A DNA stretch of 7,163 bases from an uncultured Sphingomonadaceae bacterium (lineage in GTDB: Bacteria > Pseudomonadota > Alphaproteobacteria > Sphingomonadales > Sphingomonadaceae). Positions 1 through 6,346 of this stretch are shown in pieces. Position 1 is the first letter of the stretch. The number at the start of each line of letters is the position of its first letter. The stretch is taken from positions 1 to 7,163 of the forward strand of contig CAMLKX010000097.1 of assembly GCA_946480515.1 (NCBI GenBank), written 5' to 3'. The translations under genes and the position numbers were made by a program. Below the pieces are notes generated by a model, which saw nothing but the letters and a program-made list of their open reading frames with translations, made no database searches and was not told the DNA's origin.

Positions 1-214
1 GCCCGGCGGCGGAGAACTTTTCCTGGTAGTGGACGGTCAGCGGGAAGAAGTCCTGGCCCGGCTTGACCGACTTGGCGGCGGTGACGGCGCACAGCACCAC
101 GGTCTCGCCGAGCGTCGCGAGCACAGCGCCGTCGGCCTGGCGGGCAACGCGGCCCGTTTCGAGCTTGAGGGTCTGTCCGCCAAGCTCGATTTCTACAGTC
201 TTAATATCAAACAT
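1..214 (-). CDS. pnp: Polynucleotide phosphorylase, N-terminal 71 codons (cut by window edge)
   Basis: PNPase is the phosphorolytic 3'-to-5' exoribonuclease of the cytoplasmic RNA degradosome and a trimer of two RNase PH-like domains. Only the start of the first RNase PH domain is visible. It begins [13 protein letters not shown] and runs through [34 protein letters not shown] and [16 protein letters not shown], which is the highly conserved PNPase N-terminus. The ATG at 212-214 is preceded six bases upstream by an AAGGA ribosome binding site (221-225 on the minus strand). It lies downstream of rpsO on the same strand, the standard rpsO-pnp order. The 157-bp gap holds the rpsO terminator and two leader hairpins, so expression is probably controlled at the RNA level. 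The identity is secure. The catalytic second RNase PH domain and the KH and S1 domains lie outside the window. Confidence 0.96.
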   Translation of the reverse strand, partial: MFDIKTVEIELGGQTLKLETGRVARQADGAVLATLGETVVLCAVTAAKSVKPGQDFFPLTVHYQEKFSAAG

Positions 215-225
215 GTGATTTCCTT

Positions 226-243
226 CATCCCGGCGGCCGGATG
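226..243 (-). promoter_or_regulatory. Small hairpin abutting the pnp ribosome binding site
   Basis: In the pnp leader RNA, CATCCGG and CCGGGATG can pair as seven base pairs with one bulged base and a three-base loop. The 3' arm ends directly beside the AAGGA ribosome binding site at 221-225. The pairing is visible in the sequence. A role in controlling access to the ribosome binding site is only inferred. Confidence 0.35.
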
Positions 244-265
244 CTCACCGGGGCAGCTGTCGCGG

Positions 266-328
266 GCAATCCGGCCCGCTGCGGTTCGGGGCATTTCGTC
301 AGGCCCCAGGAACGCCCCGCCGGATTGC
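266..328 (-). promoter_or_regulatory. Long irregular hairpin in the rpsO-pnp intergenic leader
   Basis: On the minus-strand RNA a perfect ten-base inverted repeat (GCAATCCGGC at 328-319 with GCCGGATTGC at 275-266) stacks directly on an eight-base helix (318-311 with 295-288, one G-U pair). The apical loop has 15 bases, and a 12-base bulge (276-287) lies on one side only. The whole structure sits between the rpsO terminator and the pnp start. In E. coli, RNase III cuts a long hairpin in the pnp leader and PNPase then represses its own translation. The position and shape here suggest the same kind of control, but that is inference and the fold was not computed. Confidence 0.5.
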
Positions 329-334
329 GGGGGG

Positions 335-369
335 TCCAAAAAGCAAAGGGCGCCGCGCGGGCGCCCTTT
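335..369 (-). terminator. Intrinsic terminator after rpsO
   Basis: Directly after the rpsO stop codon, the minus strand reads AAAGGGCGCC, a five-base loop, then GGCGCCCTTT. This is a perfect ten-base-pair, GC-rich stem (345-369) followed by GC and a run of five T (to about 337). It lies 2 bases beyond the stop and before pnp, so it probably ends or attenuates rpsO transcripts and lowers read-through into pnp. The T run is short and offset by two bases, so partial termination is likely. Confidence 0.8.
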
Positions 370-371
370 CA

Positions 372-641
372 TTATTTGCGAAGGCCGAGCTTCGAGATCA
401 AATCGCTGTAGCGGCTTGCGTCCTCGCGCTTGAGATAATCTAGCAGCGAGCGGCGCTTGTTGACCAGCATCAGCAGCCCGCGCCGCGAATGGTTGTCCTT
501 GGCGTGAACCTTGAAATGCTCGGTCAGCGTGTTGATGCGATGGGTGAGGATCGCGATCTGCACTTCTGGCGAACCGGTGTCATCGGACCCGCGGCCATGT
601 TCCTTGATCAATTCCTGCTTACGCTCGGCAGTGATCGACAT
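372..641 (-). CDS. rpsO: Small ribosomal subunit protein S15 (uS15)
   Basis: S15 is a primary 16S rRNA-binding protein that nucleates assembly of the 30S platform. The 89-residue length is exactly that of the bacterial family. Hallmarks include [12 protein letters not shown] at residues 21-32, LTEHFK at 39-44 and the rRNA-binding segment [10 protein letters not shown] at 48-57, then LDYLKRED and the C-terminal LGLRK. The ATG at 639-641 has an AGGAG ribosome binding site seven bases upstream. The gene starts 19 bp after the truB stop, so it is probably cotranscribed with truB, and an intrinsic terminator follows it. S15 often represses its own mRNA. I could not identify such a site here, because the short truB-rpsO spacer leaves little room outside the coding regions. 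Confidence 0.98.
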   Translation of the reverse strand: MSITAERKQELIKEHGRGSDDTGSPEVQIAILTHRINTLTEHFKVHAKDNHSRRGLLMLVNKRRSLLDYLKREDASRYSDLISKLGLRK

Positions 642-660
642 CGTCTAACTCCTATCTTCT

Positions 661-1623
661 CTAGATGTTGAACCCGCGCACGACCTTGCAGACGCCTGCC
701 GAAATCTCGACCAGTGCCACGGGACGGTTAGCGTCAGTGGCAAGATAGAGACCCGGCTGCGCGGGGGTTCCGACCAGTTGCTGTCCATGTCGGAGCAGCT
801 GCGCCTGGGCGGGAGTGACGGGGAGGGCCGGGATGTCGTCCAGCCCCGCTGCGAGCGGGAGTACCGCCCCATCAAGCTGCCGCGCCTTAGCGGCTTGCGC
901 CAAAATGTCCAGCGATATCGCCTGGTCGAGCGAGAAGGGCCCCGCCCGTGTTCGACGAAGCATCGCGACATGGCCGACCGTCCCGAGGGCATGGGCAATG
1001 TCGCGGGCGAGACTGCGGATGTATGTGCCCTTCGATACGGTGGCGGAGAGCGTGCTTTCGCTTGTCTCGTCATTTCCGCGGAAGCGGGAACCCAGATTTG
1101 CTTCTTGGGCTGGATCCCCGCTTGCGCGGGGATGACGAATAGAGAGGGAGTGAATGGTCACCGCCCTCGCCTTCAGTTCTACCTCCTCACCGGCGCGAGC
1201 GCGCGCATAGGCTGGCTTTCCGCTGATCTTCAGCGCCGAATAGGCTGGCGGCACCTGCGTGATTTGACCAGTGAACTGTGGCAGCACCGCTTCGATCTGC
1301 GCTCGCGTTGGCCGAACGTCGCTTTCGGCGATGACTGCGCCCTCCAGATCCAGCGTGTCCGTCTCTGCACCGAAGGCAATGGTGAAGTCATACGCCTTCG
1401 TTGATTCCAGCATTCGGCCACACAGCTTGGTGGCTTCGCCGATCGCGATCGGAAGAACTCCACTCGCGAGGGGATCGAGGGTCCCGCCGTGCCCGACACG
1501 CATCTTCGGTACGCCAGCGTCCCGCAGCGCCCGCTTGACGGCGCTGACGACCGCGGTCGACCCGATCCCAATCGGCTTGTCGATGACCAACCAGCCATGG
1601 GGGGCAACACCACAATCGGTCAT
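661..1623 (-). CDS. truB: tRNA pseudouridine(55) synthase TruB with an in-frame repeat insertion
   Basis: TruB isomerises U55 in the T-loop of tRNAs to pseudouridine. The 320-residue product shows GWLVIDKPIG at residues 10-19 and the catalytic block GHGGTLDPLASGVLPIAIGEATK with nucleophile Asp50. It also shows KAYDFTIAFG around Tyr78, PPAYSALKISGKPAYARAR, and SKGTYIRSLARDIA with Arg203. MLRRTRAGPF follows, and a C-terminal PUA-like tail ends the protein. Residues 163-186 are not TruB-like: they read RHPRASGDP through SRFRGNDE and are encoded by a 72-bp palindromic repeat. They fall in the turn between two strands just before the SKGTYIR motif, where a fold could tolerate extra residues. The frame is intact and the catalytic residues are present, so the enzyme is probably functional. 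The ATG at 1621-1623 was chosen because TruB homology starts just after it; an upstream extension would run into the divergent ugd start. No convincing ribosome binding site precedes this ATG. Confidence 0.95.
   Translation of the reverse strand: MTDCGVAPHGWLVIDKPIGIGSTAVVSAVKRALRDAGVPKMRVGHGGTLDPLASGVLPIAIGEATKLCGRMLESTKAYDFTIAFGAETDTLDLEGAVIAESDVRPTRAQIEAVLPQFTGQITQVPPAYSALKISGKPAYARARAGEEVELKARAVTIHSLSIRHPRASGDPAQEANLGSRFRGNDETSESTLSATVSKGTYIRSLARDIAHALGTVGHVAMLRRTRAGPFSLDQAISLDILAQAAKARQLDGAVLPLAAGLDDIPALPVTPAQAQLLRHGQQLVGTPAQPGLYLATDANRPVALVEISAGVCKVVRGFNI
1067..1138. repeat. 72-bp palindromic dispersed-type repeat inside truB
   Basis: Two 28-bp arms (1067-1094 and 1111-1138) are inverted copies of each other matching at 23 positions, separated by 16 bp. 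Each arm also folds on itself. The right arm forms a perfect eight-base stem, ATCCCCGC and GCGGGGAT, around TTGC. The left arm forms a seven-base stem with one G-U pair. The element resembles the common proteobacterial repeat whose frames give spurious peptides of the types 'FPRKRE..PLARG', 'AEAG..WIPACAGMTN' and 'PRASGDP..RFRGND', and all three can be read here. It is exactly 24 codons long, so truB stays in frame. No second copy was seen in this window. Confidence 0.85.
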
Positions 1624-1736
1624 GCAGCGATGCTCGCGCGCGATAATGAGATGGTCATCGTGATTTTGAGAACTGGCAACGTCCGAAACTGTTGGATAAG
1701 AGCCGCCCAGCGCCGCTTCGGCGCCGGAGAAACCTG
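1624..1736. promoter_or_regulatory. Divergent truB/ugd intergenic region, promoters expected
   Basis: This 113-bp gap separates the divergent starts of truB and ugd, so the promoters of both transcription units probably lie here or overlap the gene starts. The best minus-strand match is TTGCCA at 1674-1679, with a weak GACCAT 17 bases downstream (1651-1656). On the plus strand TTGAGA (1666-1671) lacks a good -10 box at normal spacing. A short stem CGCCG-CTT-CGGCG (1711-1723) precedes the ugd ribosome binding site GGAGA (1726-1730). No operator was recognised. Confidence 0.3.
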
Positions 1737-3074
1737 ATGCGGATTGCAATGATCGGGACCGGCTATGTCGGCCTCGTTTCGGGTGCGTGCTTTGCCGATT
1801 TTGGCCACCATGTCACGTGTGTTGATAAGGATGAGACAAAGATCAGCAACTTGCGCAAAGGCAAGATGCCGATCTGGGAGCCCGGCCTCGAAGCATTGGT
1901 TCTCCATAACGCGAACGCCGGGCGGCTTTCGTTCACGACCGATCTGACGGAGGCACTGGAAGGTGCGGAGGCGGTGTTCATCGCCGTCGGAACTCCGGCG
2001 CGGCGCGGCGACGGTCACGCCGACCTCAGCTACGTCTATGCTGCTGCAAAGGAAATTGCAGAAACCCTTACTGGGCCCGCTGTCGTCGTGACCAAGTCGA
2101 CCGTGCCGGTTGGGACCGGCGACGAGATCGAAAAAATCCTGACGGAGAATGGCGCTCCCGATGGGACTCTCGTCGCATCCAACCCCGAGTTTCTGCGCGA
2201 AGGATCGGCAATCCGCGACTTCAAGATTCCCGACCGGATCGTGATCGGCGCCGAAGACGAACGCGCGCAGCATATTATGAGCGAAGTGTACCGGCCGCTG
2301 TTTCTCAACAAGGCGCCGATCCTGTTTACTGGAAGGCGCACGGCCGAGCTGATCAAATATGCGGCGAACGCATTCCTCGCGACCAAGATCAGCTTCATCA
2401 ATGAAGTCGCGGATTTGTGCGAAGCTGTTGGCGCGGACGTCCAGGAGGTGTCTCGCGGAATTGGCCTCGACAATCGGATCGGCGCGAAGTTTCTGCACGC
2501 GGGTCCGGGTTACGGCGGCAGCTGCTTCCCCAAGGATACGCTCGCGCTGCTTCAGACAGCGGAGGCGTTTGGATCGCCAATGCGGATCGTCTCTAGCGTT
2601 GTCGAGGTCAACGATCAGCGCAAGTCCGGGTTATGGACCCGCGTTCGCGATGCGCTGGGCGGAAGCGTCGAGGGCAAGCGTGTCGCGGTCCTGGGGCTAA
2701 CCTTCAAGCCGAACACCGATGACATGCGCGATGCGCCGAGCCTGCCGCTGATCCGTTCGCTGCAAGAAGGCGGAGCCGCTGTCGCTGCATTCGATCCGGT
2801 CGGCCGGGAGCAAGCCGAGCCGCTGCTTTCGAACATTGAATTCGCGTCAGACAGCTATGCCGCGGTCAAGGGAGCAGACGCACTGGTGCTGGTCACGGAG
2901 TGGGACGAATTCCGTGCTCTCGACCTGCGCCGGATCGCCGAACTGATGCGTGGCCGGGCAGTGCTTGACCTACGCAACATCTATGAACCGGATGAGGTCG
3001 TAGAGGCCGGTCTGACCTACTTCGGGATAGGGAGGGGCACGTCCGCAAACGGGAGCGGAGCCACACCTCAATGA
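1737..3074 (+). CDS. ugd: UDP-glucose 6-dehydrogenase
   Basis: This enzyme oxidises UDP-glucose twice with NAD+ to give UDP-glucuronate, a cytoplasmic precursor of acidic polysaccharides. The 445-residue product has the usual three-part layout. An N-terminal Rossmann domain carries GTGYVGL at residues 7-13, GTPARRGDGHADLSY and STVPVGTGD. A central segment has REGSAIRDFKIPDRIVIG with Glu155, and KYAANAFLATKISFINE with Lys207 and Asn211. GPGYGGSCFPKDT follows with the catalytic thiol Cys263. The C-terminal domain contains GLTFKPNTDDMRDAPS. All expected active-site residues are present. I chose the ATG at 1737 because it gives MRIAMIGTGYVG and has a GGAGA ribosome binding site 6 bases upstream; an upstream TTG at 1692 would add 15 unrelated residues. 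The last roughly 14 residues form a Gly/Ser-rich tail of no evident function. The epimerase gene follows after 14 bp, so the two probably form an operon. Confidence 0.96.
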   Translation: MRIAMIGTGYVGLVSGACFADFGHHVTCVDKDETKISNLRKGKMPIWEPGLEALVLHNANAGRLSFTTDLTEALEGAEAVFIAVGTPARRGDGHADLSYVYAAAKEIAETLTGPAVVVTKSTVPVGTGDEIEKILTENGAPDGTLVASNPEFLREGSAIRDFKIPDRIVIGAEDERAQHIMSEVYRPLFLNKAPILFTGRRTAELIKYAANAFLATKISFINEVADLCEAVGADVQEVSRGIGLDNRIGAKFLHAGPGYGGSCFPKDTLALLQTAEAFGSPMRIVSSVVEVNDQRKSGLWTRVRDALGGSVEGKRVAVLGLTFKPNTDDMRDAPSLPLIRSLQEGGAAVAAFDPVGREQAEPLLSNIEFASDSYAAVKGADALVLVTEWDEFRALDLRRIAELMRGRAVLDLRNIYEPDEVVEAGLTYFGIGRGTSANGSGATPQ

Positions 3075-3088
3075 GGCAAGGGCGCTAA

Positions 3089-4090
3089 ATGTCAGTTCTG
3101 GTCACCGGTGCTGCCGGGTTCATTGGCTTTCACACCGCGCGCGCGCTGCTGAAGCGCGGTGAAACAGTCGTCGGAATCGACAATCTGACGCCCTATTACG
3201 ACGTTCGCCTGAAGCAGCGCAGAATCGCAGAACTCGAGCGCGACTATCCGGCCAGCTTTGCCTTTCTCGAACTGGATTTCGCCGACAATTTCGAGCTTCG
3301 GCGGGCGCTTGACCAGCGCGAGTTCGACCGGATCATCCATCTCGGTGCGCAGCCGGGAGTACGCTACAGCCTCGAAAACCCAGGCGCCTACATCCATTCG
3401 AACGTGGTTGGTCATACCAACATGCTGGAGATCGCACGCTCGCGATCAACGGCCCATTTCGTCTATGCTTCATCCTCATCGGTTTATGGCGGGAATGAGT
3501 CGCTTCCGTTCAGAGTTGAGGACCGCGCCGACCGGCCGGTTTCGCTCTATGCCGCGACCAAGCGAACCGATGAATTGATCAGCGAGAGCTATGCGCATCT
3601 CTTCCGCATTCCGATGACCGGCCTGCGCTTCTTCACGGTCTACGGTCCGTGGGGAAGGCCCGACATGGCGATGTGGATCTTCACCAAGGCTATCCTGGAA
3701 GGGACGCCCTTGATGCTGTTCAACGGTGGGGAGATGCGGCGCGACTTCACCTATATCGATGATGTCGTGGCGGGCATCCTGGCATGCCTCGATTCACCGC
3801 CGCAAGATGATCGCCAGGAAAAGCCGGGCGGGAGCTTTTCGCCGCACGCGGTCTACAACATCGGCAATCATCGTTCCGAAGAACTGGTCCGCGTTGTCGA
3901 TCTGCTGGAGCAGGCCATCGGCCGCAAAGCGGAGGTGCAAATGGAAGCGATGCAGCCCGGCGACGTTCGCGACACCTACGCCGACATCAGTGCGATTCAA
4001 CGCGATCATGGATTCGCGCCGCTTACCCGCATTGACGAGGGCATTCCCCGCTTCGTCGAGTGGTACAAGGCGTACCACGGCCTACGGTAG
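3089..4090 (+). CDS. NAD-dependent UDP-glucuronate 4-epimerase (SDR family)
   Basis: The 333-residue product is an extended short-chain dehydrogenase/reductase. The NAD-binding motif TGAAGFIG is at residues 6-13, with IDNLTPYYD just after the second strand. The serine-rich ASSSSVYG is at 127-134, and the catalytic pair is Tyr154 and Lys158 in YAATK. The segments YGPWGRPDMA and RRDFTYIDDVV and the overall pattern match the GalA-forming subgroup that interconverts UDP-glucuronate and UDP-galacturonate. The upstream ugd makes its expected substrate, which supports this over a UDP-glucose/galactose epimerase. The ATG at 3089 is preceded by purine-rich AAGGG (3079-3083), and a GAGG overlaps the ugd stop. 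A related activity such as dTDP-sugar dehydratase is unlikely, given the GRPDMA segment and context. The gene ends 11 bp from the 3' end of the oppositely oriented sulfotransferase gene. Confidence 0.9.
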   Translation: MSVLVTGAAGFIGFHTARALLKRGETVVGIDNLTPYYDVRLKQRRIAELERDYPASFAFLELDFADNFELRRALDQREFDRIIHLGAQPGVRYSLENPGAYIHSNVVGHTNMLEIARSRSTAHFVYASSSSVYGGNESLPFRVEDRADRPVSLYAATKRTDELISESYAHLFRIPMTGLRFFTVYGPWGRPDMAMWIFTKAILEGTPLMLFNGGEMRRDFTYIDDVVAGILACLDSPPQDDRQEKPGGSFSPHAVYNIGNHRSEELVRVVDLLEQAIGRKAEVQMEAMQPGDVRDTYADISAIQRDHGFAPLTRIDEGIPRFVEWYKAYHGLR

Positions 4091-4101
4091 CCGCGTCCGA
4101 A

Positions 4102-5082
4102 CTACACTCTCAGCCAATGGCTGAGGTCACGACCGGTAATGCGCGCGAGCCGATCGACATCATCCGAATATTTCTCGCGGATTTCGGTGCGTATAGCCGC
4201 GCTGAGGCGGACCGGCGGCGGCTCGGCCTCATTCCACTCGAGCAGACGCTTTCGTGCGGCGAGCAACAATCTGGTCGCCTTGGTCTCGCCCTTGGCCAGA
4301 TTCTCGAGCCGCTCCACCCGTTGCCGATAGTGCGATCCGGCAAGCTTGGCGCGGACAGCAACGGGCGGGCGTTTTAGCAGCCGTTGAAGCCAACCGATTT
4401 TAAACCCTCTGCTGGAGCGTCGCGGCGTAAAATTCTTGCGCTTGTCGTGCGGGAGATCCAGGAACTGCAGGACGCTCGCGTAGGTCGCTGCGGGATCCGC
4501 CGCTAAGTCGTCATAGACCGAAATGAAGCAGCGTTCCCGACCGACGACATCGATGAACTGCTGCACATAGTCGCCCAGCCTGCCAACTTCGTCATAGCGC
4601 AGCCACCGCGGGTCGACGCAGCTCCGCGGAATCTTGCGGCCCTGCTTGCGGGCCTCGATCAACTTCCAGGCGCGGTCGAAGCTGCGCTCGGTTTCGTCAC
4701 CTAGAAAGAGCAGCCGTTGATGCAGCGACGGCAGCATCTTCATCGGGTCGCGAACGCCGATGATGAACTTGGCCTCTGGCCACAGCCGAAGGATCGCGCG
4801 GATCTGCTCCGGAACGTAGAGGTAGGTAACCGATCCTTCCATCAGCAGCGATTGCGGCTTGTCGCAATGATTGAAATAGCGATCGAGATACTCTGCGCTG
4901 ACTCGCTCGCGAAGCTCATCCTCGGGCAATTCGCTGAGGTCGAACTGAGCGAAATAATGCGGCTCTTTTACGCTCGAAAAGCAAACGCCCCGGTGCTTGC
5001 TCAGATAGCGGGCAAGAGCAGTCGTTCCAGTTCTTGGCGCCCCAACAATGCAGGCGAACCGCTGATCGAAATGGTCAATCAT
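4102..5082 (-). CDS. PAPS-dependent sulfotransferase family protein
   Basis: The 326-residue product looks like a sulfotransferase that moves sulfate from 3'-phosphoadenylyl sulfate to an acceptor. The 5'-phosphosulfate loop is FACIVGAPRTGTTALARYL near residues 9-27, followed by VKEPHYFAQF at 38-47, as in carbohydrate sulfotransferases. The 3'-phosphate-binding motif is FIIGVRDPMKMLPSL, with Arg111 and Ser119, and YDDLAADP at 190-197 is typical of the family. No signal peptide or membrane segment is seen, so it probably acts in the cytoplasm or at the inner membrane face. The C-terminal third is rich in Arg and Lys. I chose the ATG at 5080-5082 because GGAAGAG lies just upstream and it overlaps the stop of the preceding glycosyltransferase gene by 8 bp, which suggests coupling. 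An ATG at 5107-5109 would add nine residues but lacks a ribosome binding site. The acceptor is unknown; its place among sugar genes suggests a polysaccharide or glycolipid. Confidence 0.85.
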   Translation of the reverse strand: MIDHFDQRFACIVGAPRTGTTALARYLSKHRGVCFSSVKEPHYFAQFDLSELPEDELRERVSAEYLDRYFNHCDKPQSLLMEGSVTYLYVPEQIRAILRLWPEAKFIIGVRDPMKMLPSLHQRLLFLGDETERSFDRAWKLIEARKQGRKIPRSCVDPRWLRYDEVGRLGDYVQQFIDVVGRERCFISVYDDLAADPAATYASVLQFLDLPHDKRKNFTPRRSSRGFKIGWLQRLLKRPPVAVRAKLAGSHYRQRVERLENLAKGETKATRLLLAARKRLLEWNEAEPPPVRLSAAIRTEIREKYSDDVDRLARITGRDLSHWLRV

Positions 5083-6346
5083 CAGTCTCTTCCAGTCTTG
5101 CCGGCGCATAAGGCGGCCGGATCATATCTTTCAGCAGATCGGCGATAAGGCGGATGCCAGTCTCTGCTTGAAAGGCCGAACGAACGCGGTGGTACCCTGC
5201 GGTTCCAAGCCGGTGTCGCTCTGCGGGGGAACTGATCAGCATGGACAGTGCCGCGCCCAATGCGGCCACATCTCCCGGCGGCACTAGAATGCCCGTCTCA
5301 CCATCGGTGATCAGCTCAGGAATTGCCGAGAAGCTAGTGGAAAGGCACGGCAGAGCCTGACTCTGCGCCTCCATCAACACATTGGGCATGCCGTCGCGAT
5401 CACCATCGCCGCCCTCCACTGAGGGCAACACGAAGAGATCGCTGGCGCGATAGGCGGCGATGACCGCCTGTTGCTCTTTCGAGCCATGCCACTCCAATCT
5501 GCCATCGAGACCGAGTGCTCGCGCCTGGTCTTTCAACGCGCCAAGCAGCTTCCCCTCACCGATGTGATGCCAGCGCCAGTGCAACTCCCGCGGGAGGCGC
5601 GCGAGAGCATGCAACAGCAGGTCAAAGCCCTTCTTCTCGACCGCGCGGCCGACGGACAGAATCCGCACCGGGTCACTCGGGTCGCTCCCGTCACGCGCCT
5701 CTCTTGCCGGAGCATCGCTGGGAAAGCGTGCGAGCATCAGGCCATGATAGACGAGATGAACCTTGCCCGGTTCGTCGGCGAGCTCATCCAGGTGCGCAGC
5801 CCCGTCGGTGGTGCAGGTTGTACACCAGCGCATTTGCGCCAGCTTGGCTCGCTTGTCCCACTCCGGCGCGGTCCAGATGTCGCGGGCATGCGCACTTCCG
5901 GCTAGGGGGAGTTCAAGCATCTCCGCAGCATAGCGAGCGACATTGGTCGCGGAATTCAGGAAATGAACGTAGATTCCGGAAATTCCGGCCGGGATTTCTG
6001 CTGCAAGGATCACGGCGCGGTAGAAGGCCCTGACCCGCCTGCGGCTATATCCCTGTGCGAGATCATGGCTGAGGAGTCCGCGCGCCGTCCGGTAGCCGGG
6101 AAGTCGCCGAACTTTCCGCCAGGCGCTGAGCAAGCGTAGCGGCTGAAGGAAGGGATCGCCCAGCTCCAGGATCGGCGCCTGTACTTGCGCGTGGATCCCG
6201 TGCTTGATGCGGTCCTTGGCACCGAATGTCACCAGCTGAAGACGAAGCCCCTCCTGCTCAAGGCCGACGAGCTCTTGCGCGACAAAGGTGGTCGACACTC
6301 GCGGCCAGCCTTGCACGACGACACATAGATCGGGTTGATCGTTCAT
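5075..6346 (-). CDS. GT4-type glycosyltransferase, exopolysaccharide (WcaL/AmsK-like)
   Basis: The 423-residue product is a GT-B fold retaining glycosyltransferase, expected to add a sugar from a nucleotide donor to a lipid-linked saccharide at the inner membrane. The N-terminal acceptor domain shows QGWPRVSTTFVAQELVGLE at 12-30 and a YVHFLNSAT..LAGSAHARDIW stretch at 126-158. The donor domain starts around 226 with RILSVGRAVEKKGFDLLL. It continues to the C-terminal signature DRDGMPNVLMEAQSQALP at 316-333 and GETGILVPPGD at 349-359. In the usual EX7E motif the first acid is Asp318 and the second is Glu326, a conservative change. The layout is closest to colanic acid and amylovoran-type transferases, but the donor sugar cannot be read from sequence. 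The ATG at 6344-6346 overlaps the preceding stop in ATGA and has GAGGA upstream. An upstream start at 6424 would add 26 unrelated residues inside the neighbouring gene. Confidence 0.9.
   Translation of the reverse strand: MNDQPDLCVVVQGWPRVSTTFVAQELVGLEQEGLRLQLVTFGAKDRIKHGIHAQVQAPILELGDPFLQPLRLLSAWRKVRRLPGYRTARGLLSHDLAQGYSRRRVRAFYRAVILAAEIPAGISGIYVHFLNSATNVARYAAEMLELPLAGSAHARDIWTAPEWDKRAKLAQMRWCTTCTTDGAAHLDELADEPGKVHLVYHGLMLARFPSDAPAREARDGSDPSDPVRILSVGRAVEKKGFDLLLHALARLPRELHWRWHHIGEGKLLGALKDQARALGLDGRLEWHGSKEQQAVIAAYRASDLFVLPSVEGGDGDRDGMPNVLMEAQSQALPCLSTSFSAIPELITDGETGILVPPGDVAALGAALSMLISSPAERHRLGTAGYHRVRSAFQAETGIRLIADLLKDMIRPPYAPARLEETDD

Noticed and set aside
29..433. Plus-strand open frame across pnp, the intergenic hairpins and rpsO
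   Set aside because: It is antisense to two certain genes and spans a terminator, with no family resemblance.
1067..1138. Reading the truB repeat as a CRISPR unit or insertion sequence
   Set aside because: It is a single short palindrome with no spacer series, no transposase and no visible target-site duplication.
778..1404. Plus-strand open frame (208 codons) opposite truB
   Set aside because: It is antisense to truB, and its most protein-like part (…WIPACAGMTN) is the known spurious translation of the palindromic repeat.
1692..1736. Upstream TTG start extending Ugd by 15 residues
   Set aside because: The extension is Arg-rich and unlike Ugd. The ATG at 1737 has a good ribosome binding site and begins exactly at the Rossmann motif.
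1620..2498. Long minus-strand open frame (292 codons) opposite ugd
   Set aside because: It lies antisense to a well-supported ugd, shows no recognisable motif, and is expected by chance in GC-rich DNA.
4109..4125. Calling the junction palindrome an intrinsic terminator
   Set aside because: The stem is only seven base pairs and neither strand has a T run after it, so it is kept only as an observation.
4717..5148. Plus-strand open frame opposite the sulfotransferase gene
   Set aside because: It is a shadow of the sulfotransferase coding region, with no motif and no plausible ribosome binding site.
5471..6033. Two overlapping plus-strand open frames opposite the internal glycosyltransferase gene
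   Set aside because: Both are antisense to a clear GT4 gene and have low-complexity Arg/Ala/Ser-rich translations typical of shadow frames.
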